DNA of 52,096 bases, taken from positions 1 through 52,096 of the IMG/VR virus record IMGVR_UViG_3300036770_008238. One strand, written 5' to 3'. The notes beneath the pieces are model-generated. The model made no database searches, was not told where the DNA came from, and saw nothing but the letters and a program-made list of their open reading frames with translations. Source of the stretch: a virus. Every line of letters starts with the position of its first letter. Position 1 is the first letter of the stretch. A program made the position numbers and the translations under genes. This document shows positions 9,503-16,617 of the stretch, piece by piece.

Positions 9503-9850
9503 ATGGCTGTATTTAGCAAAGAACTACTGAGCGGTTCAACGAACGGCAGGCTCATTAAGGTAGCGGCGACCGCCACTGCTGGCACTACCATTCACACGGC
9601 GCACGCCACCGCAGAAGACGAGATTTGGCTGTACGCGGTCAACTCGGATACGACCGACCGCAAGTTGACGATTGAGTTCGGCGGCACGTCTTCGCCAGAC
9701 GACCTCATCGAGCAGACGATTACCGCAGAGTCTGGTTTGATTCTTGTGGTTCCAGGTTTGGTTGTTACTGGTTCAGTTGTGGTGCGTGCTTTTGCCGCGT
9801 CAGCCAATGTTGTGATGATTGGCGGCTATGTCAATCGCATCACGGCGTAA
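9503..9850 (+). CDS. Small beta-rich virion-type protein, paralogue of 4314
   Basis: A 115-aa protein (MAVFSKELLSGSTNG...GGYVNRITA). It shares the 'xVNSDTTDRKLTIEFG' core, length and strand pattern with the 111-aa protein at 4314. Both copies sit just upstream of a glycine-rich adhesin gene (4656 and 9860), so the pair 'small beta protein + glycine-rich protein' appears to have been duplicated as a unit. An AGGAG ribosome site precedes the ATG. The likely role is structural; no motif points to an enzyme. Confidence 0.7.
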   Translation: MAVFSKELLSGSTNGRLIKVAATATAGTTIHTAHATAEDEIWLYAVNSDTTDRKLTIEFGGTSSPDDLIEQTITAESGLILVVPGLVVTGSVVVRAFAASANVVMIGGYVNRITA

Positions 9851-9859
9851 GGGGTAGCG

Positions 9860-10705
9860 ATGCGTTTCGGTGAGCGTACACGCTCAGGCACATCAGTATC
9901 AGGGTGGACAAAGCGACCTACTGCTGGTGTCGGGTACGGTGTTGCGACGGGTGGCACTTCGTCGTCTATCACGGTGAGCGGTCAGGCGTACACGCTTCTT
10001 ACTTTCTCATCTGACGGGAACCTTGTCGTATCTCAGGCTGGGGTGTTTGATTTGTTGCTCATCGGTGGTGGTGGTTCTAGCAATACTTCAAACGGTGCCT
10101 ACGGTGGCGGTGGCGGTGGCGGCGTTCTAGGAATAAGCACAACTCTGACGGTGTATTTAGCCGCAGATACCTATGCCGTTGATGTGGGTGCAGGTAGCGG
10201 TGGGGGATGGGGTGCGAACGGCTCACGAAGTAGCGTCGCTGGTTTCATCGTTGGTGGTGGCGGCGGTGGTGGTGGTCGTGGAAACAACTACTGCGGTGAC
10301 GGCAACCTAAACTTTCAGCAGAGATTCCCTTTCCGTGGTGCTAATGGTGGCGGTTCAGTGCTTGATGCATTATTCGCAAGTGGAACAATAGGATTCGCAG
10401 GCGGCTATGGTCCTGCGGCAATAAATACGGGGGCTGGTTCTGGTGGCGGTGGCGGCGGTGCTGGTGGAAGTGGTGGAAACGCTTCGGGCGGAACAGGTGG
10501 CTCAGGCGGAAACGGAATAAACATCTCTGGCTTCACGGGTGCTGGTTCCGCTTACTACGCAGGGGCAGGGGCAGGTGGTTCACCTTCTGGTACGGCAGGT
10601 CTTGGTGGCGTTGCTGGCGGTGGCGGTGCTGGCGTGAACTACGGTGCTGGCGGCTCTAACGGTGCTGGTGCGGCTGGCGCAGTATTCGTGAGGTTCAAGG
10701 TATGA
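9860..10705 (+). CDS. Glycine-rich adhesin-like protein (281 aa)
   Basis: It opens with a short head (MRFGERTRSGTSVSGWTKRPTAG) followed by YTLLTFSSDGNLVVSQAGVF and DLLLIGGGGSS, then a Gly-rich body and a closing AGAVFVRFKV. The head 'R.P...GYG...GG' plus 'HTF/LTF..G.LVV..PG.FD.L.VGGGG' is the same as in the first unit of the 590-aa protein (5531), so the two are close paralogues. The last four bases overlap the next gene (ATGA). It is probably part of the receptor-binding array; the number of Gly runs differs from the other copies, as expected for a rapidly evolving adhesin. Confidence 0.8.
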   Translation: MRFGERTRSGTSVSGWTKRPTAGVGYGVATGGTSSSITVSGQAYTLLTFSSDGNLVVSQAGVFDLLLIGGGGSSNTSNGAYGGGGGGGVLGISTTLTVYLAADTYAVDVGAGSGGGWGANGSRSSVAGFIVGGGGGGGGRGNNYCGDGNLNFQQRFPFRGANGGGSVLDALFASGTIGFAGGYGPAAINTGAGSGGGGGGAGGSGGNASGGTGGSGGNGINISGFTGAGSAYYAGAGAGGSPSGTAGLGGVAGGGGAGVNYGAGGSNGAGAAGAVFVRFKV

Positions 10706-10932
10706 GCGACACACGCACCTACTTCGCAAAGGTTGAGAACGGCATCGTGACCGATGTTCGCGTCGTCGCCTACGACTTCATCGTTGCAAACCCCGACCGA
10801 TACGGTGACGCTTCGCTCTGGATTGAGTGCTTCCAAGATGGTTCTGGTCGTGGCTATTGCGGTGTCGGTTGGACTTATGATGCGGTGAACGACGTATTCG
10901 TAGCACCGGAAAGCGAACCCGCAGAAGACTAG
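10702..10932 (+). CDS. Small tail-region protein
   Basis: A 76-aa protein (MSDTRTYFAKVENGIVTDVRVVAYDFIVANPDRYGDASLWIECF...). The pattern 'YFAKVENGIVTDVxVxxxDFI...PxxxxxWIEC...G.GxxYD...DVFVAP' is seen in small phage proteins next to fibre genes, including those of marine T4-like phages. Function is not established. It is translationally coupled to the glycine-rich gene before it and is the last gene of the fibre operon before the glycosyltransferase. Confidence 0.7.
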   Translation: MSDTRTYFAKVENGIVTDVRVVAYDFIVANPDRYGDASLWIECFQDGSGRGYCGVGWTYDAVNDVFVAPESEPAED

Positions 10933-10941
10933 ACTCGCTAC
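10930..10941 (+). promoter_or_regulatory. Possible -10 box for the glycosyltransferase gene
   Basis: TAGACT at 10930-10935 ends 6 nt before the ATG at 10942, the same spacing seen at several leaderless starts in this window. The box overlaps the stop codon of the preceding gene, and no -35 match is present at 17 nt, so this is only a candidate. Confidence 0.3.
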
Positions 10942-11994
10942 ATGCGATTCCATGTGGTGAGTTTGCCACACACCCAAACGAACCTAGATTTCACGGCGTG
11001 TGCCTTCACCGAGAAGGTGCGCAAGTTTGCCATCATGATGAAGTCTCTCGGGCACACGGTGTATGTATATTCAGGGGACAAAAACGAAGCACCGTGCGAC
11101 GAGCACATTCAGTGCTTCACGGAGAAAGAAAGACTCGCCGCCTGCAACGGCGGGCACTACACGATGGCGTCGTTCGACGACTCAAAACCACATTGGGTCA
11201 AGTTCAACCAGACCGTAATTAAAGAACTGCGCGGTCGCCTAGAGGAACGAGACTTCATATGCGTCATCGGCGGCTATTCGCACAGGTCAATCGCCTACGC
11301 CTACCCGAACCATATGACGGTCGAGTTCGGCATCGGATACCCAGGAACCTTCGCCAAGTATCGTGTGTTCGAGTCGTATGCGTGGATGCACTCCATTTAC
11401 GGCGCGGAAGCCAAGAATCCTGCGGCGGCTGATGGCAGGTTCTATGACGCAGTCATTCCCGCCTACATAGACATCGCTCAGTTCCCATTCGTGGAAGAAC
11501 CGAGCGATTACTACTTGTTCATGGGGCGCCTCATAGAACGCAAGGGCTTCAACATCGCCGTGGAAGCCTGCAAGAAGGTTGGCGCCAGACTGCTCATCGC
11601 AGGGCAGGGTATTCCACCTTCGTACGGAGAATACGTGGGTGTGGTCGGCTCGGAGAGACGCGCCGAATTATTCGGTAACGCAATTGCATCGTTCGCACCA
11701 ACCATTTACGTGGAGCCGTTCGGCACGGTTGTAATTGAGTCGCAAGCCTGCGGAACCCCAGCGATAACTACTGATTGGGGCGCATTTACCGAGACGGTAA
11801 CTAATGGCTTGAACGGCTATCGATGCCGCACACTGAAAGACTTCGTTGGGGCAATGGAGAAAGCAAAGTCCCTAGACCGCAAAAAGATTAGGGAATACGC
11901 CGTGGCGCAATATGGACTGGATGCCGTGGCACTTCGCTACGACGAGTACTTCAAGCGTCTTTCTACGCTCTGGGAGGACGGTTGGTATTCGTAA
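10942..11994 (+). CDS. GT4-type glycosyltransferase (350 aa)
   Basis: A GT-B fold glycosyltransferase of the GT4 (group 1) type. The N-terminal half resembles an acceptor-binding Rossmann domain (VRKFAIMMKSLGHTVYVYSG). The C-terminal half has the donor-binding signatures: YYLFMGRLIERKGFNIAVEA (about 190-209), LLIAGQG, and YVEPFGTVVIESQACGTPA followed by TDWGAFTETV (about 254-283), which contains the EPFG and the E-x7-E element that holds the nucleotide sugar. It therefore transfers a sugar from a nucleotide donor; donor and acceptor cannot be read. It lies directly after the fibre genes and just before four hydroxylase-like genes, so modification of virion fibres is a reasonable guess; a host-surface glycan is the alternative. 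Confidence 0.85.
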   Translation: MRFHVVSLPHTQTNLDFTACAFTEKVRKFAIMMKSLGHTVYVYSGDKNEAPCDEHIQCFTEKERLAACNGGHYTMASFDDSKPHWVKFNQTVIKELRGRLEERDFICVIGGYSHRSIAYAYPNHMTVEFGIGYPGTFAKYRVFESYAWMHSIYGAEAKNPAAADGRFYDAVIPAYIDIAQFPFVEEPSDYYLFMGRLIERKGFNIAVEACKKVGARLLIAGQGIPPSYGEYVGVVGSERRAELFGNAIASFAPTIYVEPFGTVVIESQACGTPAITTDWGAFTETVTNGLNGYRCRTLKDFVGAMEKAKSLDRKKIREYAVAQYGLDAVALRYDEYFKRLSTLWEDGWYS

Positions 11995-12692
11995 TGACGA
12001 CGATCACTTTAAGAAAAACGCAAATTGATTCACCGGCTCTGCGTCAATCACGGGTGAGACGCGACTGGATGGACGCCACGCACAACAAGCACGCATACCA
12101 GTGTCGTCCGATGACCGTAGCCAACGTCTACGGCTGGGAGCTGTCCCTCCCGTGCGAAGTCAGGGTCGCCTGGAGGGGAGGGAACCACAACGTCGACATA
12201 CTCAACTCCCCGAAATTCGGAGTTTCCGCAGGGATTATAGGAATGATAACTTTCCCGATCGGATGGAGGTTCAAGACGGAACCCGGCCACTCCATACAAA
12301 TAGGAGGTTCCCCCAATCTGATACTGCCCGGGGCTCAAGCACTGTCGGCGATCATTCCGACGGACTGGTGGCCCGACGAGTTCCAGATGAATTGGGTTAT
12401 AACCGAAGTCGATAGGGAGGTTGTTTTCCCCGAGGGTTTTCCGTTCATGTTCTTCACCGTCATCAAGAACTCGGTCGCCGAGGAAGCCAAATTATTACTG
12501 GATTCTTCGCCGGAAAACAGGGAAGCCGTCGAATCGCGCATCAAATACGGAGAAAGCAAAATGAGGCGGAACGTGGAAGAGCCGTGGACTTGGACTCGAG
12601 GCATCAAGACGGGTCTCGATGCCGACGGGAGCAGGATAGGGCCCGCCTTCACCGGCCTACCCAAGCTTCACGAACTCGGCGACGAAGGCTGA
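11994..12692 (+). CDS. DUF6065 family protein
   Basis: Recognised by the DUF6065 pattern: RRDWMDAT...AYQCRPMTVANVYGWEL near the N-terminus, then GIIGMITFPIGWRFKTEPGHSI, IIPTDWWPDEFQMNWVIT and a final FPEGFPFMFFTVI. In the family this looks like a beta-sandwich with cupin-like strand order, but the biochemical activity is unknown to me. The ATG at 11994 overlaps the previous stop (TAATG) and is preferred to a TTG 12 bases upstream. Genes of this family are often seen beside 2OG-Fe(II) oxygenases and glycosyltransferases in viral clusters, which fits its place here. The 3' end overlaps a small convergent gene by 25 bases. Confidence 0.75.
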   Translation: MTTITLRKTQIDSPALRQSRVRRDWMDATHNKHAYQCRPMTVANVYGWELSLPCEVRVAWRGGNHNVDILNSPKFGVSAGIIGMITFPIGWRFKTEPGHSIQIGGSPNLILPGAQALSAIIPTDWWPDEFQMNWVITEVDREVVFPEGFPFMFFTVIKNSVAEEAKLLLDSSPENREAVESRIKYGESKMRRNVEEPWTWTRGIKTGLDADGSRIGPAFTGLPKLHELGDEG

Positions 12693-12832
12693 GAATCGGC
12701 TATCTCGGCGACCCTGTCGATCGTCCGCTGATCCACGAGCGAGGCGAGGACGTGTCCAACCCATTGATACGAGGACTTTTCGCAGTAACCCTTGGATTGC
12801 ATGACCTTAGCTATCGATTCGACGTCAGCCAT
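12668..12832 (-). CDS. Small hypothetical protein (54 aa)
   Basis: An open frame read on the minus strand: MADVESIAKVMQSKGYCEKSSY... ending IADSQPSSPSS. It starts 8 bases inside the end of the minus-strand oxygenase gene (12825-13526) and so would be its coupled downstream partner. It converges with the DUF6065 gene and overlaps it by 25 bases. It contains one Cys and no membrane segment. No family was recognised. Support comes from operon spacing and normal codon use rather than homology. Confidence 0.5.
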   Translation of the reverse strand: MADVESIAKVMQSKGYCEKSSYQWVGHVLASLVDQRTIDRVAEIADSQPSSPSS

Positions 12833-13526
12833 AGGGATTGCTGCTCGCTTTCGTGCCGTCTTCGTTGTATCCCGGCGTGTATTTATGGAATCTATCGTTG
12901 TAGTCGAACATCGTAACCGCCGAGTACTTCACGCCCGACTTAACCGGCAACGAGGCGTGCGAATATATGAAGTTCGACGGACAAATTACTATGTCCCCTT
13001 TCCTCGGGGCGTACTTTTGGTCTATGTACGGAAACCAAAGCTCCCCTCCCTCAAAATCGTCGTTGAGATAGCCGACCGTGGAGACTGAACAAGTGTAGGA
13101 AAATCCGTGATCGGCATGGACGTTGAAGTGCTGACCGACGCCGTATTTGACGAAGTTCACGGCCTCTATGTACTCCATGGTTATTCCGTATTGAGACGTG
13201 TAGTTGTCCACGCAGGCCTTCGTGTATGCGATCAAGTCGTTGAGCAGGCGAGCCATATGAACGTACTCCTGTGGGGCCGAGTCAAGCTCCGATTTCCTAA
13301 GTTTGCAATCGAAACAGTCCCTATAATCTTTCATCTCCTGGTAGTCGCCGACGAGCGCAGGGGACCAAGATACCGTCTTGGACTTCCCGATCGCCATGGC
13401 GTTTTCTATGGTCTGAATGTCGGTCGTGTACTCCGGCAACACGGAGCGATAAATTTTTATGCCGAATCTCGGGTCGTCGATGCTCTCCACTTGAATTTGT
13501 GGCTGCGTTGTTGCCGGTGCGTTCAT
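12825..13526 (-). CDS. Prolyl-4-hydroxylase-like 2OG-Fe(II) oxygenase (1)
   Basis: A 233-aa member of the 2OG-Fe(II) oxygenase superfamily, prolyl 4-hydroxylase type. The iron-binding triad is HAD in FNVHADHG (about residues 134-136) and His in YSHASLPV (about 190); the 2-oxoglutarate-binding position in SGVKYSAV is Lys, as in collagen-type prolyl hydroxylases. The linker VGYLNDDFEGGELWFP is the typical 'LND-F/Y-EGGE-x-F' strand of the P4H family. The reaction would be O2- and 2-oxoglutarate-dependent hydroxylation of a protein side chain, with proline most likely. It is divergent from the three plus-strand paralogues that follow. The start ATG lies 6 nt behind a -10-like TAGGGT, suggesting leaderless translation. 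Substrate assignment to phage fibres is inference. Confidence 0.85.
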   Translation of the reverse strand: MNAPATTQPQIQVESIDDPRFGIKIYRSVLPEYTTDIQTIENAMAIGKSKTVSWSPALVGDYQEMKDYRDCFDCKLRKSELDSAPQEYVHMARLLNDLIAYTKACVDNYTSQYGITMEYIEAVNFVKYGVGQHFNVHADHGFSYTCSVSTVGYLNDDFEGGELWFPYIDQKYAPRKGDIVICPSNFIYSHASLPVKSGVKYSAVTMFDYNDRFHKYTPGYNEDGTKASSNPYG

Positions 13527-13532
13527 GTTTTA

Positions 13533-13542
13533 ACCCTATCAT
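13533..13542. promoter_or_regulatory. Overlapping divergent -10 boxes for leaderless starts
   Basis: Two -10-like hexamers overlap here. On the plus strand TATCAT (13537-13542) ends 6 nt before the ATG at 13549. On the minus strand TAGGGT (13533-13538) ends 6 nt before the ATG at 13526. No good -35 is visible for either. The symmetric 6-nt spacing matches the better supported leaderless promoters elsewhere in the window. Confidence 0.45.
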
Positions 13543-13548
13543 TTACGT

Positions 13549-14124
13549 ATGGACCGAGCTGGAAACACGGAAAACATAGTCTTCGTACAAGGCGTTATTT
13601 GCGGTAATGATCTTGTGGCGTTGCGCTCCTACTGCGAATCGGTCGAGCACTGGTCCTCCAACTCGTACGACGGAAGCGACGACAAAATACACCACGTAAC
13701 GTCGTTCTCCGAACCATGCCTATCGTCGCTGAAGGTAGCCGTGGATCATGTTCAGTGGATGATAGAGGAGCGCTTTGGTAGAGAATTGATGGGGCAAAAC
13801 CCGAACATAAGGAAGTGGGAGGTCGGCGATTATCAGCCACTGCACGCCGACGGAGAAGATACGGAGGGGAAACCCAACGAAGCCTATCCGGTGGATTATG
13901 CGTCGATCGTCTACGTCAACGACGACTACGATGGCGGAGAAATAGAGTTTCCGCTTCAGGGGATAAAGTGGAAGCCGGTAGCCGGAACGGCCGTATTCTT
14001 TCCCGCCAACAAATGGTTCTCCCACATGGTCCACGAAATAACGAGCGGCACGAGATACACGTCTCCACAGTTCTGGATGCCAACGAAACACGTCAAATTG
14101 CGCGATTTTTATGCCCTTGCATGA
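13549..14124 (+). CDS. Prolyl-4-hydroxylase-like 2OG-Fe(II) oxygenase (2)
   Basis: A 191-aa P4H-type oxygenase. The iron ligands are HAD in QPLHADGED (about 98-100) and His in WFSHMVHE (about 159), with Arg in SGTRYTSP as the likely 2-oxoglutarate anchor. It also has the family strand YVNDDYDGGEIEFP. It is clearly related to the genes at 14111 and 14646, which share VGDYQ(P/S)xHAD and NDDY(D/E)GG, so the three are tandem duplicates. The probable reaction is hydroxylation of a peptidyl residue using O2 and 2-oxoglutarate. It shares a divergent control region with oxygenase (1) and its 3' end overlaps the next gene by 14 bases. Possible substrates are the Gly-Pro-Thr fibre (488) and the PPPF protein (16618); this is inferred from context only. 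Confidence 0.85.
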   Translation: MDRAGNTENIVFVQGVICGNDLVALRSYCESVEHWSSNSYDGSDDKIHHVTSFSEPCLSSLKVAVDHVQWMIEERFGRELMGQNPNIRKWEVGDYQPLHADGEDTEGKPNEAYPVDYASIVYVNDDYDGGEIEFPLQGIKWKPVAGTAVFFPANKWFSHMVHEITSGTRYTSPQFWMPTKHVKLRDFYALA

Positions 14125-14644
14125 CTCTGGTTACGGAATAGAGTGGTTCCACGATTCCATACGGAACATTGACGAGCTCGTTGCATCAGTATCTTCGCTT
14201 CCCTGGTCGCGGCCGCAAAATGTGGACAGGAAAGACAGATCAAACTCGGTTTTCTACATGATGTCGCGCGATCGGCATCCGGTGGAATTTGGTTTCGTCG
14301 ACGAATTCTTGTCTTCCGGCTTGGCCGAATACAGGGATAAATATAGGTTGCAGAAGCTCAAATACGAATCGGTTGAGGCTTTGCTGTACGAGGAGGGGGA
14401 ACGATACGTGGAGCACTTCGACAACGGCTCCCCGCACGTCGCCAACAGGATATGCAGCATGGTCGCCTATTTGAACGACGATTACGAGGGCGGAGAGATC
14501 GAATTCCCGATCTTCGGCTTGAAGACCAAACCAAAAGCCGGATCATTGGTCGTTTTCCCATCAAACTATCCCTACTTGCACGTCGTGCATCCGGTTCTTT
14601 TCGGAAAACGATATGCATTGAACGTCTTTTTCTGCTACGAATGA
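14111..14644 (+). CDS. Prolyl-4-hydroxylase-like 2OG-Fe(II) oxygenase (3)
   Basis: A 177-aa member of the same P4H-like series. The iron site is H-x-D in VEHFDNGSP (about 101-103) plus His in PYLHVVHPV (about 157), and GKRYALNVFF carries the Arg for 2-oxoglutarate. The strand VAYLNDDYEGGEIEFP is nearly the same as in its neighbours, while the N-terminal substrate-binding half differs, suggesting the paralogues act on different sites. All catalytic residues are present, so this copy is not degenerate. It overlaps the preceding gene by 14 bases and the next begins two bases after its stop, so the three are one transcription unit. Confidence 0.85.
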   Translation: MPLHDSGYGIEWFHDSIRNIDELVASVSSLPWSRPQNVDRKDRSNSVFYMMSRDRHPVEFGFVDEFLSSGLAEYRDKYRLQKLKYESVEALLYEEGERYVEHFDNGSPHVANRICSMVAYLNDDYEGGEIEFPIFGLKTKPKAGSLVVFPSNYPYLHVVHPVLFGKRYALNVFFCYE

Positions 14645-14645
14645 A

Positions 14646-15239
14646 ATGAGGAATTGCGAGGAGGTTACTCCGCCTGGGTACTGGGGATCGGGAGCGGAGA
14701 ACATACACGTAGTCGATAACTTCGTGTCGCCCGATGATTTGTACAAAATAATGACCTACGCCGAATCCATAAGGACTTGGGGTGAACTTGACGACGCATG
14801 GGACCAGCGAGTTCATTCGTTCGAGATGATCCACTCCAATTGCGAAGACGTGGCGGACTTCTTGAAATCGCTGACCGATTCGATCAGGGAGTCCATATCC
14901 GAAGCTCTCTACGCCGAATTGACCGAAGCTGCTCCGAGCATAGTCAGATGGAGAGTCGGAGACTATCAGTCACCGCACGCCGACAAGCAGGAAGTCGACG
15001 GTTCTCCGAACCGGTATCCGGAAAACGACATTGCTTCGATCGTTTACCTCAACGACGACTACGAAGGCGGGGATATCTATTTTCCAAATCAGGACTTAAG
15101 TTTAAGGCCCAGCGCAGGTTCGCTCGTATTCTTTCCCGGCGACGTCAACTACCTCCACGGAGTAACGGCCGTGAAACGGGGGGTTAGGTACACGATGCCT
15201 AATTTTTGGAGCATTAGGAGCATCTGTAAGTTTTCTTGA
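14646..15239 (+). CDS. Prolyl-4-hydroxylase-like 2OG-Fe(II) oxygenase (4)
   Basis: A 197-aa oxygenase with HAD in YQSPHADKQE (about 110-112), distal His in NYLHGVTAV (about 172) and Arg in RGVRYTMP (about 181). It shares IVxWxVGDYQxxHAD and ASIVYLNDDYEGGDIYFP with oxygenase (2), making these the closest pair of the four. The ATG at 14646 is used because the ATG at 14641 reads straight into a stop. The 3' end overlaps the convergent GlcNAc-transferase-like gene by 26 bases, placing a hydroxylase and a glycosyltransferase tail to tail. Full catalytic set retained; substrate unknown. Confidence 0.85.
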   Translation: MRNCEEVTPPGYWGSGAENIHVVDNFVSPDDLYKIMTYAESIRTWGELDDAWDQRVHSFEMIHSNCEDVADFLKSLTDSIRESISEALYAELTEAAPSIVRWRVGDYQSPHADKQEVDGSPNRYPENDIASIVYLNDDYEGGDIYFPNQDLSLRPSAGSLVFFPGDVNYLHGVTAVKRGVRYTMPNFWSIRSICKFS

Positions 15240-16128
15240 ACTTTTCTAAATCTATTCCGATGAAATCAACTGCCATTTTTGCCGACTCTTGGTCTGGCGC
15301 GCCCCATAGCCCGGTTAGGGTTCCATCAAATATTGATGCGACTCTTTGGGTCGTATACGAGTCCATGGACCTCAGTATGGGCGGAGGAGCGTCGTGCATG
15401 AAAATGGTTCTCCAATCTCCTGATTTTTTTGCGTCAAAGAATTTATCTCCTTTATCCAGGTGGTAGATGTCAAGATAGTCAGTGGAAAAACTTCTGATCC
15501 CCCTGGAAATTAACCTAAAATATATGCTTAGCTCCTCTCCGTAAAACCACATATGGGGATCGGGCGGAACTACGGAAAAGGTTTTCGAAGCAGAAAACAT
15601 GTACGCGGCGGAAACGGCCCTATTCTCCATCCAGTCAACTTTTTTTCGAGGAACCCAATTTTTTGACCAAACCCGAAAATGTTCGTCCAAAAACAAAAAA
15701 GAAGATTCTTCATTTTTTCTTATCGGAACCATAAATCCTTCTGGACCCTCCATGCACGGACTCACGTGCTGGGAAATTACTATCTCGTTTTCGCAGGCGT
15801 TGGAAATGGCCTCGTATCTTAAGACAATTTCGGAATCCCAGTTTTTTCCGAAAATCATGTGGGCATCGCACTGCAGAACGTAATCGAAACACGCCGAATT
15901 TTCCATGGCCATGTAACGCGGTATTCCCACGCCCGTGGGAACGCTAGTTCTGTATTTTTTGTGCGCCGCCGGATATTCGTCGAGGTCGGAAAATTTATCA
16001 TCCGTTCTGAATTCGCATACGTTCACGAATACATCGTTTTCGTTGCTTTTGTTTTCAATTATTGACTTGACGGTTTGTTCAACGTGGGATTCGTTGTATG
16101 CCGCTATGGCGACAAGAATCGTCGCCAT
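15214..16128 (-). CDS. GlcNAc-transferase-like GT-A enzyme (Skp1/hydroxyproline type)
   Basis: A 304-aa GT-A glycosyltransferase. It opens with ILVAIAAYNE and an N-terminal nucleotide-sugar domain; DYVLQCDAHMIFGKNWDSEIV (about 82-102) holds the metal-binding acidic motif, followed by PPDPHMWFYGEELSIYFRLISRGIRSFS, a segment characteristic of the 'GlcNAc' family (Pfam PF11397). The type member in Dictyostelium adds GlcNAc to a hydroxyproline of Skp1 made by a prolyl 4-hydroxylase. Here the gene lies tail to tail with four P4H-like genes and in the same operon as a poly-Pro protein (16618), which makes a hydroxylate-then-glycosylate pathway plausible. It starts 5 bases after the preceding zinc-protein stop. 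Family assignment is by recognised pattern, not by search. Confidence 0.8.
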   Translation of the reverse strand: MATILVAIAAYNESHVEQTVKSIIENKSNENDVFVNVCEFRTDDKFSDLDEYPAAHKKYRTSVPTGVGIPRYMAMENSACFDYVLQCDAHMIFGKNWDSEIVLRYEAISNACENEIVISQHVSPCMEGPEGFMVPIRKNEESSFLFLDEHFRVWSKNWVPRKKVDWMENRAVSAAYMFSASKTFSVVPPDPHMWFYGEELSIYFRLISRGIRSFSTDYLDIYHLDKGDKFFDAKKSGDWRTIFMHDAPPPILRSMDSYTTQRVASIFDGTLTGLWGAPDQESAKMAVDFIGIDLEKFKKTYRCS

Positions 16129-16132
16129 TCGT

Positions 16133-16366
16133 TCACCACTTACCGAGCGGGCAAGTGGCGTCTTTGAGCTTCACCTTAAGATTCATGAAACACCCGCACT
16201 CCCTGCACTGATTCGTGACCCGCATGAGGCGGTCGCACGATAGGCAGATATTGAAGCGCGTGGTACTTTCGTCTTCGGTGGACTTTTTGACGTTTGGATC
16301 GAGGACGTCCCAAGGCCTAGTGGATCCGAGTTTCTTCTTGTATTCGCTCCAAGCGCTCATGATCAT
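16133..16366 (-). CDS. DUF6171-like zinc-binding protein (77 aa)
   Basis: A small Cys-rich protein, common in phages near structural or modification genes. It has YKKKLGSTRPWDVLDPN, then CLSCDRLMRVTNQCRECGCFMNLKVKLKDATCPLGKW at the C-terminus. The C-x2-C...C-x2-C-x-C...C arrangement should bind zinc. The 'RPWDLLNPN...ICxxCxxxxKxTxQCxECGCFMxxKxxxxxAxCPLGKW' pattern is that of the DUF6171 family, of unknown function. The start overlaps the previous stop (ATGA), and the glycosyltransferase starts 5 bases downstream, so it belongs to the fibre/modification operon. Confidence 0.75.
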   Translation of the reverse strand: MIMSAWSEYKKKLGSTRPWDVLDPNVKKSTEDESTTRFNICLSCDRLMRVTNQCRECGCFMNLKVKLKDATCPLGKW

Positions 16367-16590
16367 TCGGCCGGAGGGATGAAATCAACCCCGTCAAACG
16401 TCCATCCGGCGACTACCGAGGTTTTCAGTTCTTCCGGAACGAGAACTATTTGCGGATCGGAGCTTAGGGCGGCTACGGCGTTTTCGGCTTCCTGTGGGTA
16501 CCTCATCGCAAAAGCGACTTCTCCGTCCACTACCACCGCAAAAACGCTCATGGTTGCCTCATTTATACGAGGCACCGAGGAATTTGACAT
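16363..16590 (-). CDS. Small tail-region protein (75 aa)
   Basis: MSNSSVPRINEATMSVFAVVVDGEVAFAMRYPQEAENAVAALSSDPQIVLVPEELK...GWTFDGVDFIPPAE. The ending 'GWTFDGxDFIPP' and the 'xxxxVVVDGEVAFxxRYP' opening resemble short phage tail proteins that carry a fibre-attachment segment. Start chosen at 16590 because a strong GGAGG lies 5 bases upstream; an internal ATG at 16551 would remove 13 residues. Stop overlaps the following gene (ATGA). Function unknown. Confidence 0.65.
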   Translation of the reverse strand: MSNSSVPRINEATMSVFAVVVDGEVAFAMRYPQEAENAVAALSSDPQIVLVPEELKTSVVAGWTFDGVDFIPPAE

Positions 16591-16617
16591 ATTTACCTCC
16601 GAATTGAAACAATACTA

